From positions 434,001 to 498,000 of the forward strand of contig JAJEKV010000035.1 of the NCBI GenBank assembly GCA_021234155.1: DNA of 64,000 bases, given 5' to 3'. Both the position numbers and the translations under genes were made by a program. The DNA comes from Isoetes taiwanensis. Lineage: Eukaryota > Streptophyta > Lycopodiopsida > Isoetales > Isoetaceae. Shown piece after piece: positions 1 to 10,656 of the stretch (positions are counted from its first letter, which is position 1; every line of letters begins with the position of its first letter). The notes under the pieces are model-generated. The model saw only the letters and a program-made list of their open reading frames with translations. It searched no databases and was not told where the DNA came from.

Positions 1-2011
1 GTAGTCGAACATGGTAATATCGGCTCTAAGAAGCCCGAGATCCACTACAGCCACGCGAATGTGTGCTAGACAGATTCATTCAGAGAATCTTTGAAAGTAT
101 TCCCCATAGGAGCAAAAGAGGTAGAGATGATGTAAGAGAAAATGTACGCAAGCTTCCTTCCATTCTTAATAAGAAGCTTATACATAAAGAAGTTGGAGCA
201 GTCGTTGAAGAGCTTACAGGAACAACTGTAGCCTTGAACTCTTTTTATAGTATATGGAAAAGGAATTTCCGGATGTTAGCATTGCAAAAATACAGCCTTC
301 TCTAAATGCAACATCCGCGTGGTAATTAAGCAAAAGCTGGAAAAACAAAAGATACAAAGAGAGAGCGAAATCTTGCAATTCAACGTCGGGCTCATATGCT
401 AGAGCAACGCTCTTGCAGAAGTCAATATTGGCATTGGAGAGCATTGTCACAGCGGTCTCCTGAAAATCATCTATGTATAATACATGATAAGATGGATCAG
501 GTTAAGACTTTAGTGCCTAGAAGTCATCATCTAGCAAAATCTGTATGGAGAGGTGATCGCTTGAAGAGCAGTTTGACAGGAGCTTTGACTCATGGGCATG
601 GTGGTCGTGCCTATGGTCATTTTTCACTTGATTTATGGAAAGATGATTCAAACTTCCACATTGGTTCACTTTCTAGAATATTGCATAACTTGGAATTGGT
701 GCAAGAGGACAAGATAGGTGACTTATGTGGAAGTAAGCTTGCAGATTGCAAATGGATGCAAGCAGTCAAGGACATCAATCCTTTGAAGAACAAACTTGCT
801 TCCATGGGAGAAGTATTGCCAAATACTTCAACTACAACGAATCCTGAGGTGTTCAACCCTCTTCCCCGAAATCTCTATTTGCAACTTGATAATGCAAAGC
901 AGGCAAAACAAAAATAGGTATGTCTTTTCATACTTATCTTATTTGACTTGGCTTAAGGTCTTTGATGAGATCCAAGTGGGCTTTATAATGGTCGGGCCAC
1001 ACCCATGATGATATTGATGCTTTATTTGGAAATTTTTCAACCTTGATGAGTTCGCTCGGATGCTTTGACACTACGAGCTACTTTACTTGTTTAGCAAATG
1101 CAATGCAAAATCCCCAATTCCATACTTTATTGATGAAGTTCCAAATTGGAAGGATTTTGTGAAGGGATTCATCCCCGATAAGGGCCAATGCCTGGTTGGG
1201 CATCTTGAACCATTGCTCTTCAAATTTAAGATGGCGGGGGAGATTGGCCCTGTTATGCAATACAAAATCGCCCTACACATAAAGAGTGGCTTCCAGCAGA
1301 TTCTCCAGGAGTTAGAATGTGGAAAGAGGATGAACATGGTCAGCCAATGATACCAAGTGGTGTGCCACAAAATATTCCTCCTAGACCAACATTGAAAGAT
1401 CTTCCAGGGTTGAAGGATAGCATCAACAAATACATCTCCCTATGGAAGGACATATGTAAGAATCAAGAAACTAGCTTGTTTGCAAAGGCAATACACGGCA
1501 AGTGTTGAGTATTGGAGCCAGCTTCTTATCTCTTTGGAGGATGTTGCTCCAGGACGTCCTCAAAATGATGCATTTTGGCCACAAACAAGACAAGTTCCTC
1601 TAGAACAAACAACATTTGTTCCAGAGGTCGACGTATCTGCATTGGTCACACGACCTTTACCGTCTTATTGTGGCCCGCCGATGGCCGCCCGAGTGTTGCC
1701 TCTTGAAGAGTTTGATCCTCACGCATGTGACAAAGGGTATGTTTGTTCTAGTGGGACCGGAGATGATAACACCGCCACTTGGTTAGGATATGCAGAGGAG
1801 AATGCTGTTCTTGATCCGTAATCTACATATTTTGGACATATTTTTGTATCGTGGTGGAAGCCCTCTTGGAGGGGACTACAAAGATCGCTTGACTAAACGT
1901 TGGCCTAATCCTTCCGATCCTTCAAGGCACGAAAATTTAGATGCCATTCATTATGCTTGGGATGCCAATGGCAAGAGGCCGAAAAACAATCCAAATTCAA
2001 ATATATTGTAG
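1..2011 (+). pseudogene. DUF7869-like protein pseudogene
   Basis: Six or more reading-frame pieces follow one another in the order expected for the large DUF7869-type proteins found in plants, protists and some animals; their function is unknown and they are often transposon-associated. Visible pieces are FYSIWKRNF (about 240-270), KMDQVKTLVPR and ALTHGHGG (about 500-605), FNPLPRNLYLQLDN (about 855-890), NRYVFSYLSYLTWLKVF (about 913-965), GHTHDDIDALFGN (about 993-1035), FIDEVPNWKDFVKGF (about 1123-1170) and a tail around GGSPLGGDYKDRLTKRWPN (about 1853-1910). The LQLDN...NRY...GHTHDDID series resembles the conserved core of that domain. The frame changes near 270, 890, 990, 1080, 1320, 1500 and 1800, so no single product is possible. 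Upstream sequence in the first 60 bases (HGNIGSKKP) also looks coding, so the gene starts before the window. Family assignment is from recall of the motif series. Confidence 0.6.
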
Positions 2012-3195
2012 ACATGTGGAAAGACATAGCACATTGTTCATCTTAATACATGAGATCTTGTACTTGTAATACATATCTTTCATCTTAATACATAACATTA
2101 CTATATTTGTGATCATATATAATCGCTACATCTTTAATATATAAATGCATACATGATTCATAGATAAGATGGTCGGAAGTGCTTATATGTTGAGCAAGTG
2201 ATTCAATCATCTTCGAGGATCTGAGTAGTGATCCCCGATATCTCATAGCTCATGCTTTCGAGGAAGCCATATCAGATGGATCATAACACGAATTGACGCA
2301 GGGCAATGAATCAAATACCAAAGCTTTTCTTCGCGGGTAGGGATCAAGAAGAAGATGCCTATCTAGGCAACCAACAAGATCGGAGTGGCTCATCGAGCAC
2401 TTGATCGCCCTCGATGTGGTGAATAGAAGAAGGAAAATAATCCATGGGAGACGAATGACCTCTAGCCCCGAATGGAGCTGTTTTTTATAGTGAAGTAAAA
2501 TTATTGATGTGAATTATTGGGGTGGACTCAGAGTGCCATCATTGAGTATATACAAGTATCATGTACTCGCATACGTGTATGATTCTATCATGTACTCGAT
2601 TCTATACATCAACTATTCACTATGCTTATATTATATATATCCCAATGATACACAAATCATAAGTGCTTATATTATTATATCCTTAAATGTATACATATCA
2701 TAGATGATTCACTCGTCATTGCTGCTTGACTAATATAGGTGTGATTGAAAATAAAAGACAGCTTGCATAGTTCATAGGTACTCATGTCATTATTATATCC
2801 TTAGCAGATACAGATTCACTCATCATCAACATCAAAGCACGTGATGCTATTCAGCTCAAAGATCTCCGATCGTAGAAGCCAATAAAGGTGGACCTTAACA
2901 CACGAAGTGAGCTTCCCGCAAGCACTCGCAGGACCATCTCGCTTTGACTCGCAGCCATGGATCAAGTTTGATACCATTTACGTAGCATTCACCCACGATC
3001 ATTATAGCTAAGGTAGCTTTTGAAGGATTGGATGTTCTCTGGACGATCAGGCAAGGAAGCCATGGGAGATGAATGAGCTCTACCACCGGATGGAGCTGCT
3101 TTTATAGTGAAGTAAAATTATTGATGTGAATTATTGGTGTTCATTGCCTTTATACGAGTACCATACATGTATATGATCCAATAATTTCTATGTAT
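2012..3195. repeat. AT-rich spacer with imperfect direct duplication
   Basis: No gene is visible. About 2,443-2,585 recurs with changes at 3,061-3,179, offset by about 618 bases. Shared landmarks are CATGGGAGA, GAATGGAGCTG or GGATGGAGCTG, and TTATAGTGAAGTAAAATTA. Both halves also carry a similar upstream sequence on cutting across the spacer, suggesting an old tandem duplication. Confidence 0.55.
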
Positions 3196-3197
3196 AT

Positions 3198-3272
3198 ACT
3201 ATCAATAATTTTGGTGAGTATATACCATCAATAATTTTGGTGGGTATACCATCAATAATTTTGGTGGGTATA
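3198..3272. repeat. Short tandem repeat, about 25-bp unit
   Basis: Three consecutive units contain CATCAATAATTTTGGTG followed by GTATA. It lies immediately before a 91-codon open frame (3,237-3,512) that I do not recognise. That frame begins inside the repeat, so it is probably not a gene. Confidence 0.75.
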
Positions 3273-3850
3273 AATATACATCAAATTGCCGAGTGCAGCA
3301 ACATTGGCCTCCGTCTAGCTATGACTTATTCTGGTCTTGAACGTGATTCTATCACTTGCAAGATGAATCATGAGGACTTCAAGCGGTGCCGCGAGCGAGA
3401 TATACCGCTTGAAGACTGGCTCCACCATCATTGCTCTCAATCCCGCCATTATCCCGATCCCGTCGATGTTATCATCCATCTCCGTGGAATAGGGAGTATC
3501 AAATGTTCATGATCGAAAGGATCTCCGGGAGCTATACGCTAGTTCGATCATTCGTAGTAATAGTAGAAGAATAATATTACTTGTTATCTTATTGTAATGG
3601 TTGTGTTAGTATACAAAAGTACACATAACCTTTGTAATACACATAACCGTAATATAAGTAATAGTAAAATAATAGTACTTGTTATCTTATTGTAATCTGG
3701 TTGTACTCTTATTGTTATCTTATTGTAATCTTATTGTTATCAGGTATACATAACCTTTTGTAATACACATAACCATAGTATGCAACAGGTATACATAACC
3801 TTTTGTAATACACATAACCATACTATAAGTATTGAGGTATACATAACCCT
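3273..3850. repeat. Unrecognised coding-like stretch, then AT-rich tandem repeats
   Basis: From about 3,280 to 3,512 an open frame reads GLERDSITCKMNHEDFKRC and similar; it looks coding-like, but I do not recognise the product. From 3,600 to 3,850 degenerate units of GTATACATAACC, TTTTGTAATACACATAACC and CTTGTTATCTTATTGTAAT repeat four or more times. This half is a minisatellite, with no sign of coding. Confidence 0.5.
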
Positions 3851-5314
3851 CCAAGGTATACTATATAAAAATTATTCCAACTTGTCTTCAGAATTCCAAC
3901 TTTAATGAAACTCTGCTTTTTAGTGGTTCCCATATGAAATGAAGCATCATGAGTTGAACGTACTTGTGTTTTTGAAACGTTCAAAAATGTGTTCCAATTG
4001 AAATGATTGCAAATATAATAGTGGGATTTTTAATGGAGACACACTCCATGTATCTCTTTCGCAACAAATTCACAGGATGAGTTTCGTGGTTCCCAAATGG
4101 GACGAACCATAATTAGTTTCACAGATGATGCTCTCCTTGGAGCCTGCATGCATCAAATACACTAATAAATTCACATGGCATACTGGGGGTTTTAATCACC
4201 AATAGCCAAAGGAATACATGGTCAAGCAGGTCATCTGGCACCTTCCTCACCTCAAGCAGATATCTCGATATGTGAAAGTACAAAATTTGCTATACTGTAT
4301 AACAAGATTCGCAAAATACTATAAGATTTCAAGCGGAATACTATATGGTGTTGATTTTGTACGTGTAAAATACAATTATGAGGGCTCTCGCTGCCCTACG
4401 TCACCCCCCGTGTGAATATGCACCCAAACCAAAGGGGGTTTAAGGGGGATTTTAATTTAAATTTGCTGGACCCAATGGTTGTGTTAATTAATGTCAATGG
4501 TAGTTATGTGTTGGTTGTTAATGTCAATAGTTGTTATGTGTTGGTTGTTATGTGTTGGGGGATTTAATTTTAATATGTTGGATGTTAATGGTTTGTGTTG
4601 CAAAAAAAAAAAATTGGCCCCTTCGGGGCCTTAGGGATGTCACACCCCCCCCCTCCCATGTGACAAAAATTTTAGAATTCAAACCAGAAAAAAACTAGAA
4701 TTCATTTGAGGCTTTCATCACCTGTAGCTTTTGAATTTCATCACAATAAAACAAATAAAACATAAGTAAAAGTTACCATAAAGATAGAGCAGATTGATCC
4801 CATTATTCTGAAAGTCATAAAGTTTGCAACACCCATACACAAACATTTTTCAACTGGAATTTAACAGCAGCCTTTGGCCTCCATGGATTCTTGTGGTGAG
4901 AAACCAAAGTGGGAAACTTTTCTGCTTGTTAGCACAAGGATCTAGAAGCCTTGGAATTTGCTTAATAACTGCCTCAAAATCTAAAAATGCATGGTAATTT
5001 TTTGCAAGCCTCAAAATCTAAAAATGCATGGTAATTTTTTGCAAGCTTCATTCAAAATGAGCCATAAAACAATATCCAATAGCACAATCCTGTATTAATC
5101 AGCTGGTAGGATGTGAAAGCCTACCAAACCCGACCGAAAATTTGCTGTTTTAGCATAAATAACTTAACCAAACATATCCATATTATACACTATAAAACAG
5201 ATCTCGGAGAGAGCTTTCCAACGCAATAAAAATCATCTCAAACAGAGCTCGATCAGAAGTTATGATAAGAAATGTGTTGTTGGGCGGCGAACCGCACTAC
5301 ATGCGCCCTTCAAG
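3851..5314. other. AT-rich spacer without recognisable gene
   Basis: Nothing gene-like can be supported. Landmarks are a GT-rich run of GTTATGTGTTGGTTGTTA units (about 4,473-4,600), a short C/A-homopolymer patch near 4,605-4,655, and a 40-base direct repeat (CCTCAAAATCTAAAAATGCA) at about 4,972 and 5,011. Confidence 0.5.
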
Positions 5315-5597
5315 CCCTTCATGTGCCCATTATGCACCACACACACAAAAAGAGGGCTTTTGTTGTGAGCCATTGGTTGTTGACCATTATGCACCACGCA
5401 AAAAAAAAAAAAAAAAGCTTTTGTTGTGAGCCATTGATTTTCAAGCCCTTCATGTGCCCATTATGCACCACACACACAAAAAGAGGAAAAAGAGGGCTTT
5501 TGTTGTGAGCCATTGGTTGTTGACCATTATGCACCACACGCACAAAAAAAGGGCTTTTGTTGTGAGCCATTGGTTGTTGACCATTGAAAAAAAAAGG
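5315..5597. repeat. Minisatellite, units about 55-80 bp
   Basis: Four partial copies of a unit containing CATTATGCACCACACACACA, an A-run, and GGCTTTTGTTGTGAGCCATTG. Copies differ in A-run length and in optional insertion of TCAAGCCCTTCATGTGCC. Short open frames here on both strands are by-products of the repeat. Confidence 0.8.
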
Positions 5598-6451
5598 CTA
5601 AGATCAATGGCTCAGAAATGGTGCACTCTAGATGTACGCATTAGTACATCCATTTGAATACATCACGAAATCATAGGAAAACCTTAGTGAAAAGCATACA
5701 AAAACATAAAGAAAACCCCCTGTTATTATGCTACATATTTGTTGCTCCTTTACCATCACACTCTTTAGAGAATGTCAATGAGTGGAAATTTATCAAAAGT
5801 TTACTGATGCAATACACAATCGGTCTCATACAGTCCTTAAATAATAAGGGACTTGTATCTTATATAATAACTAGCAAATTTTTTTTTTTTTTGGAATTAT
5901 CTACGCTTCCCGGAATCAATTTCCGAAAAGCACTTTCCGGCATCCGCTATTTGGCTGGGGGAAGCCACGGAGCTCCTACATCCCTCCATCTGCCTACTGA
6001 ATTTGCTGCAAACAACTTTCAGTGTTTGTTGCTCCAGAGATTAGTTTGTGGAAAATAGATTGCTAACCCTGTTTGGGGAGACTTGTACTTTATGCCCCCC
6101 GTCCGGTGAACTCCACGGTACCGCAATGTAAAAAAAAGACAAACAAAAAAAAAGAAGAAAAAACAATGTTCTTGATTCTCACAGAAAGCACGCCAATCAA
6201 CCAATCAACCCCAACAACCCCAACAAAAACACCAATCAACCCCGATGAAGAAGACAAGAAACACCTGGCGCAGGCCGTCGCCTTCACCGGGACGGGGGGC
6301 GCAAAGTACAAACTAGCCGAATAATAGAAAGCGTGCTTCTATATGTGCTGCCCTTGTGTGTAAATCAGGTTAGCCTTAGTTCAAGCTTCTTTTTAGAGTT
6401 TAATTTCATTGGGAAGACCAAGTGTAACTGACAGAACAAAGATTTGGGTTA
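5598..6451. other. Spacer upstream of the copia element
   Basis: No convincing gene. A 134-codon frame (5,654-6,058) is crossed by a T-run and I do not recognise it. TCTTATATAATAACTAG at about 5,858-5,874 resembles a degraded Helitron 5' end. A CAATCAACC-rich run lies at about 6,193-6,242. The last bases, AATCC, are the left target-site copy of the copia element. Confidence 0.45.
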
Positions 6452-6456
6452 AATCC

Positions 6457-6843
6457 TGTTGAAAATAATAGCCTTGCAATCCACGTGTCATAGGGGACAG
6501 GTGTTGATAACCGGCTGGGTTACACCAAGCGGCTGGAATTGGGAAAGCCGCGTTCATGGATTGGAAGCAAAATAAAAAAAGGCAGAAGATCAGATCGATC
6601 GATGGATCGCAGGGCGGATTAGAGAAGGCAGATTGATACTATTGGAGAGGGTGCAAAGGAGGAGATCCGGTGGTCAGAACCTTCATGTTTGTTCTGACTG
6701 AATCTGGCTGCGAAGTCTTGCCTGCCGGATTTGCTGTCTGCAAGCTTCAACCAAGCAGGGATCAATTGGGGGAGATTGCAAGCTGCTTGGGTTCTCGGAG
6801 AAGGTATTGGTGGACGGATCTGCTCAGGGAACTAATTGCAACA
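6457..6843 (+). repeat. 5' LTR of the copia element
   Basis: 387 bases, starting TGTTG and ending CAACA, a perfect 5-bp terminal inverted repeat. It matches 14,878-15,264 except for roughly four substitutions (for example GTTCATGG against GTTCAGGG). It should carry the promoter and polyadenylation signals, but I cannot place a certain TATA box. Confidence 0.93.
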
Positions 6844-6844
6844 G

Positions 6845-6856
6845 TGGTATCAGAGC
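6845..6856 (+). promoter_or_regulatory. Primer-binding site, initiator Met tRNA type
   Basis: TGGTATCAGAGC begins two bases after the 5' LTR. It is complementary to the 3' end of plant initiator methionine tRNA, the standard minus-strand primer of copia elements. An ATG at 6,866 a few bases downstream may be the original gag start. It is separated from the rest of gag by the Helitron, and is one base out of frame with it when the Helitron is removed. Confidence 0.9.
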
Positions 6857-8120
6857 TGTCAGGATATGGCCAGTAGATTGGCGTTAACATATCTCAACTA
6901 GTAACGATGCCCAGCGTTGCTGGGCATAATTTGAGAACCTATAAATGTTGAGAACTTGTGCATTTGCGCAGAGTAACTTTTGGGCTATTGGATCATTTTG
7001 GGAACCTGTAAATTGCAAGTGCTAGATTGCAAGTGGTCATGTATATGAATCTGGATGTGTTGTGGCTATGAATGTGTTATGAACAACACCATGTAGCACT
7101 TTGAAGGTATTGCATTTATTGCGTTATTTAGCGTGATCTTACACACCTTGTTCAATGTATGTTGAACCTTTATCTATAGCTACCTTTAAAAGTACTTTGC
7201 ACTTTTATATAGAGCTGTCTTTAAAAGTACTTGGATATTATTGATTGTAAAAGATGAAAGATGGACTTAAATGGATTTTCTTAATATATATGTATCCCAT
7301 GCGTACCTCTGTCTCTAGAAACAAAGCTTTGTTTTGAACCATTGACAAAAACTATGTTGCAAAACCATGGGATCTTTACTCACATTATAATATGGCAGAA
7401 CATTAAAGAACTTATAACAATAATTACTATGTCATAACTTATATACATGCAAACTTCCCAAGATGCTGCAACTCTACTAATTATCGCTTCTCAGCAACTG
7501 TAACGTATTGCTTTAGTGACTGTAAATCATCTTTTTATATGCACTCTGTAACGTACTGCTTTAGTGACTGTAAATCATCTTTTTATATGCACTCACGCTT
7601 GGGTTGCTATTAGGTATTGGTTTTCTAGTTGGAGTTGTAATTCAACGTATGATTTAGGTTAAGGTAGTAGAGTTCAAAGCACGCATTTACCATGCAGCAA
7701 CATAGGAAAAGGAAAAGCTGCAAGATTTCTTGTGCCTTGTGTACACTTGCATGGTAAATTGTAGATCCTTTTGTAGTGTAACACATGAACCCATTGTAGA
7801 TCATTGTGTAGCGTAGCACGTGGATCCATTAAAGATCCCCACAAATCAAAATCCAAATGCTTAATCGACCTATACTATAACTCTGTGTCATGAGTAAGTC
7901 TTGGATCTTTACCTTTTAAGTAAATGCTAGACATTTCTTGCATTTTGTTAATTATTCATTTGACAAAAATGGAGAATACATCTATCATCTGCAAACAAAA
8001 GAAAATGAAATGATTATGCCACCTTTATGTCCAGTTTTTGTTTCGTTGTCAATATTAGTTTGACACCCCGCGTCTAAAAGTCACAAATTAGTGGACACTC
8101 ATAAATGTGATGTCGTTAAC

Positions 8121-8262
8121 ATAATCTGCTTCCTGAATAACTGGGTGAATAACAGAATGGCCTCATTGGCATGACCCATTTGAGCATATTTCTGATGCAT
8201 TTTGTCAAACACCTCTCTAGCTTCATCACACTTGCCGTGCATATTTATAAAGGAGTTCCCAA
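8121..8262 (-). pseudogene. PPR protein fragment captured by Helitron
   Basis: On the minus strand one frame reads INMHGKCDEAREVFDKM and then YAQMGHANEAILLF. This matches the PLS-class pentatricopeptide pattern (MYxKCG..EAR.VFDKM ... YAQxGxxxEAxxLF), with the middle of a repeat missing. PPR proteins bind organelle RNA. No start, stop or complete repeat array is present and the sequence either side is not PPR-like, so this is a captured and shortened piece, not a gene. Confidence 0.7.
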
Positions 8263-8654
8263 AGCTAAGAATTTAAACCGCGAAGACTAAGGATATTTAA
8301 GAAACTCGGCTTTTTCCTAGAAGCTGAAGCAAGGCTGAGATTTGAGATGATATTCTATTTTGATAATCACAGCAAAACTGAAGCAGCAGTGACAAAAGAG
8401 GATTCGAGATAGAATTTGTTGCCTTTAAGGTGCATATGTCACTGCTTTTTCTGGAGGCTGTGGGCACTCTTATTATTCATTATTTGTCTGCTCTTCCATG
8501 TTTGCCAGGATCACTGTTCCGAATAGAGCTACAACCGATATTCAAAAGAGTCGCTTCTTTTTCTTGAAACAATAATGAGACAATAACCTAACCTGAAAAG
8601 AAAAGCCATGTAGATTTGAGAGATGCAATAATTTTAAATGATGGTAGAACGATT

Positions 8655-8760
8655 TCGAACTCAGTTTAGTAGCAAGGATCTAGCCTTGATCTACCTCGGA
8701 GTCTCTCAACCGATGCTCTGCCTTAGTACCCTGTTGTTGCAACCCTATCAATACAAAAAT
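8655..8760 (-). repeat. tRNA-derived SINE-like segment
   Basis: On the minus strand GGCAGAGCATCGGTTGAGAG, then ACTCCGAGGT, then CAAGGCTAGATCCTTG resemble a tRNA D-arm, anticodon region and T-arm, with an imperfect B box. No paired acceptor stem is visible, so it is not a tRNA gene. A SINE remnant is the better reading. Confidence 0.35.
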
Positions 8761-9439
8761 TTCAAATAAGAACTGGCAAATCGAATGATTTGACCATAAT
8801 GAAGATGTTATTCTTACATGAAACAGAGACTGAACTTCATCTCACTCTTTCTGGAGACTGCATATGCTATTATCGAGTTTAAATGCGGAGCAATCGATTG
8901 TATCATCTTCCTTTAAAACTTCATAAACAAAGAAAAAGTCGCGAGCTGTGCTTTGGGTCATGAAACGCAGTTTCTTAGCCTATGCATAGTCTGCCTCTTT
9001 AGTCTCCATAGCCAAAGATAGAGCCATAGTCTGTCTGCTCTTGTAAAATATATTCTTTCATTCCTGTTTGAGCTGCAAAAATTCAGGTTGGAGAAATTCA
9101 TCTCTGCCTATGGATGCATCAAAAGTGAATATAGAATAAAGAAAGAAATAGCAAAACGAATGTTTTGGGTTGATGTATATCTAAGCTAACATCCATATAT
9201 TTGAAGCTTTTGTGAAAATCAGTTCTAGCTCTTGGACACTCCAGGTTTGATTTGATCGTAACAATCATAAGCTCTTCACTCTGGCATTCAACTCTTATCA
9301 ATGTATTAGAATGTAACTATCATGCATCTCCTAAGCATTGTTTACAGTGCTACGCTGATGTCCATGTAGGCTCCATCTATCAGGGGTTTCTTTAACAATA
9401 GCAACACCTATTAGATCCAGTGAGAGATGTAGTATCTAA

Positions 9440-9975
9440 GGTCAAGTCTTGCCGAAAAGAAAGGGATCCAAGAGTGGCAGGGATTTTGCAACCTTAGCAC
9501 CCGGATTATTGCTAAGATCAAGCAAAATAAGCTTGGATAGAACAGCTAATTTTGGTGGGATACATCGTAAGTCCATTATCAAAAAGAGACAAATACTCAA
9601 TTAGAAAGATGGAAAAGTATAGAAGGGATAGAACCTGTAATCTGTTGCTAAAGATATATAGAACTTTAAGCTGAAAAGGCTTTTTTAGTGTTTAAGTTTG
9701 GTAACACTAAGGCGCATGTGAAATACCTTAACTTGTTGAAGCTTGGAGGGATCTCCGATAAAGGAAGGAAGGGGGCTTTGCAATCCATTTTCTGACGAAT
9801 CCAAACTTTTCAACCGCTTCATATTTCCAATAGAAGAACAAAGTACCTTGTAGCTTGCCTCCGTCTAACTGACCTATTCTCAGATTAAGCTCCATCATTC
9901 TACCAGAAAAGAGATTGCATTTATTCCTAAGCAAGAACAACAATCTTCCCCTTTCCAGCTTGTTAAAATTTCGCA
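9440..9975 (-). pseudogene. LRR receptor-like gene fragment captured by Helitron
   Basis: Two exon-like blocks on the minus strand carry leucine-rich repeats. Block one (about 9,970-9,735) includes SSIGNMKRLKSLDSSENGL, PLPSFIGDPSKLQ and an upstream NLFSGRM. Block two (about 9,690-9,440) includes PPKLAVLSKLILLDLSNNPG. They match the plant extracellular LRR consensus (LxxLxLSxNxLxGxIPxxIxxLxxL). The blocks are separated by an intron-like gap, and frames change within each. Another LRR-like scrap may lie at 9,119-9,301. Donor family (receptor-like kinase or receptor-like protein) cannot be settled. Confidence 0.65.
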
Positions 9976-10656
9976 CAAGACTTACCTTCAGATCCGACCT
10001 GACCCATTCCTATGGCCCGTTCTCTGCTCTGCTACCGTAAGCTTCGATAGGGTAAGAAAATCTTTGCTTCCTCTTCTTCTTCTTCCTTTTTTTGCTCTAA
10101 AATCTCTATCATGGGTTACATATGTCGCATTACCTGCAGATCTCGAAACTTGTTGTAATGGTACTTGAACCTTGTGGCCCTCTCTCAGCAGCTCCAGATC
10201 CCCTGTTCTTCCTCCGATTACTGCAATCCTGCATTGGGTTTGTTCGTGGCAAATTTGGAAGCTGCTTATAGACCGAATCATAACAAAGGTGCAACAAATC
10301 GTGATGGCTTATCTTGCTTTCTATTCACCAAAATGATCTACAGGGTTTCCTGTAACCAGGTCTGACTATTAAGGCCTCACCGGATTTAGTAAAAGATGTT
10401 GTTGCAATGGTTACCTCTATGTCAACTCTATCCCTGCTACCAAAGCTAAAGCTTCTGCCATAGCCATGTCCAAGCCATAAGCAGCAGCTGATCTACCTCC
10501 CCGGCTAGAGTAGGCATCTGAACGGGCGACCACGCTGCTCTTGCAGAAGAAACTAAAGCAAGTTAAAACGTAACATCTAAACCGTCCAATTTGATTGAAC
10601 GATCTCAGCCGTCCGATTTAGGGCGTGGTCCATTACACAACATTATAATATAAGAT

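Larger units (their letters stand above)
6897..10655 (-). mobile_element. Helitron nested in copia leader
   Basis: Read on the minus strand it starts TCTTATATTATAATGTTGTG (right edge, 10,655). It ends with a hairpin of the CCCAGCAACGCTGGG type followed by CTAGT (left edge, 6,897-6,901). The host bases are A at 6,896 and T at 10,656, as expected for Helitron insertion between A and T without target duplication. It is 3,759 bp and has no Rep/helicase, so it is non-autonomous. Its interior carries PPR and LRR-receptor fragments and a tRNA-like segment. Removing it rejoins the copia leader to gag. It must have inserted after the copia element. Confidence 0.9.

Noticed and set aside
5272-5657. Overlapping open frames on both strands
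   Set aside because: They are products of the minisatellite; the peptide repeats copy the DNA unit.
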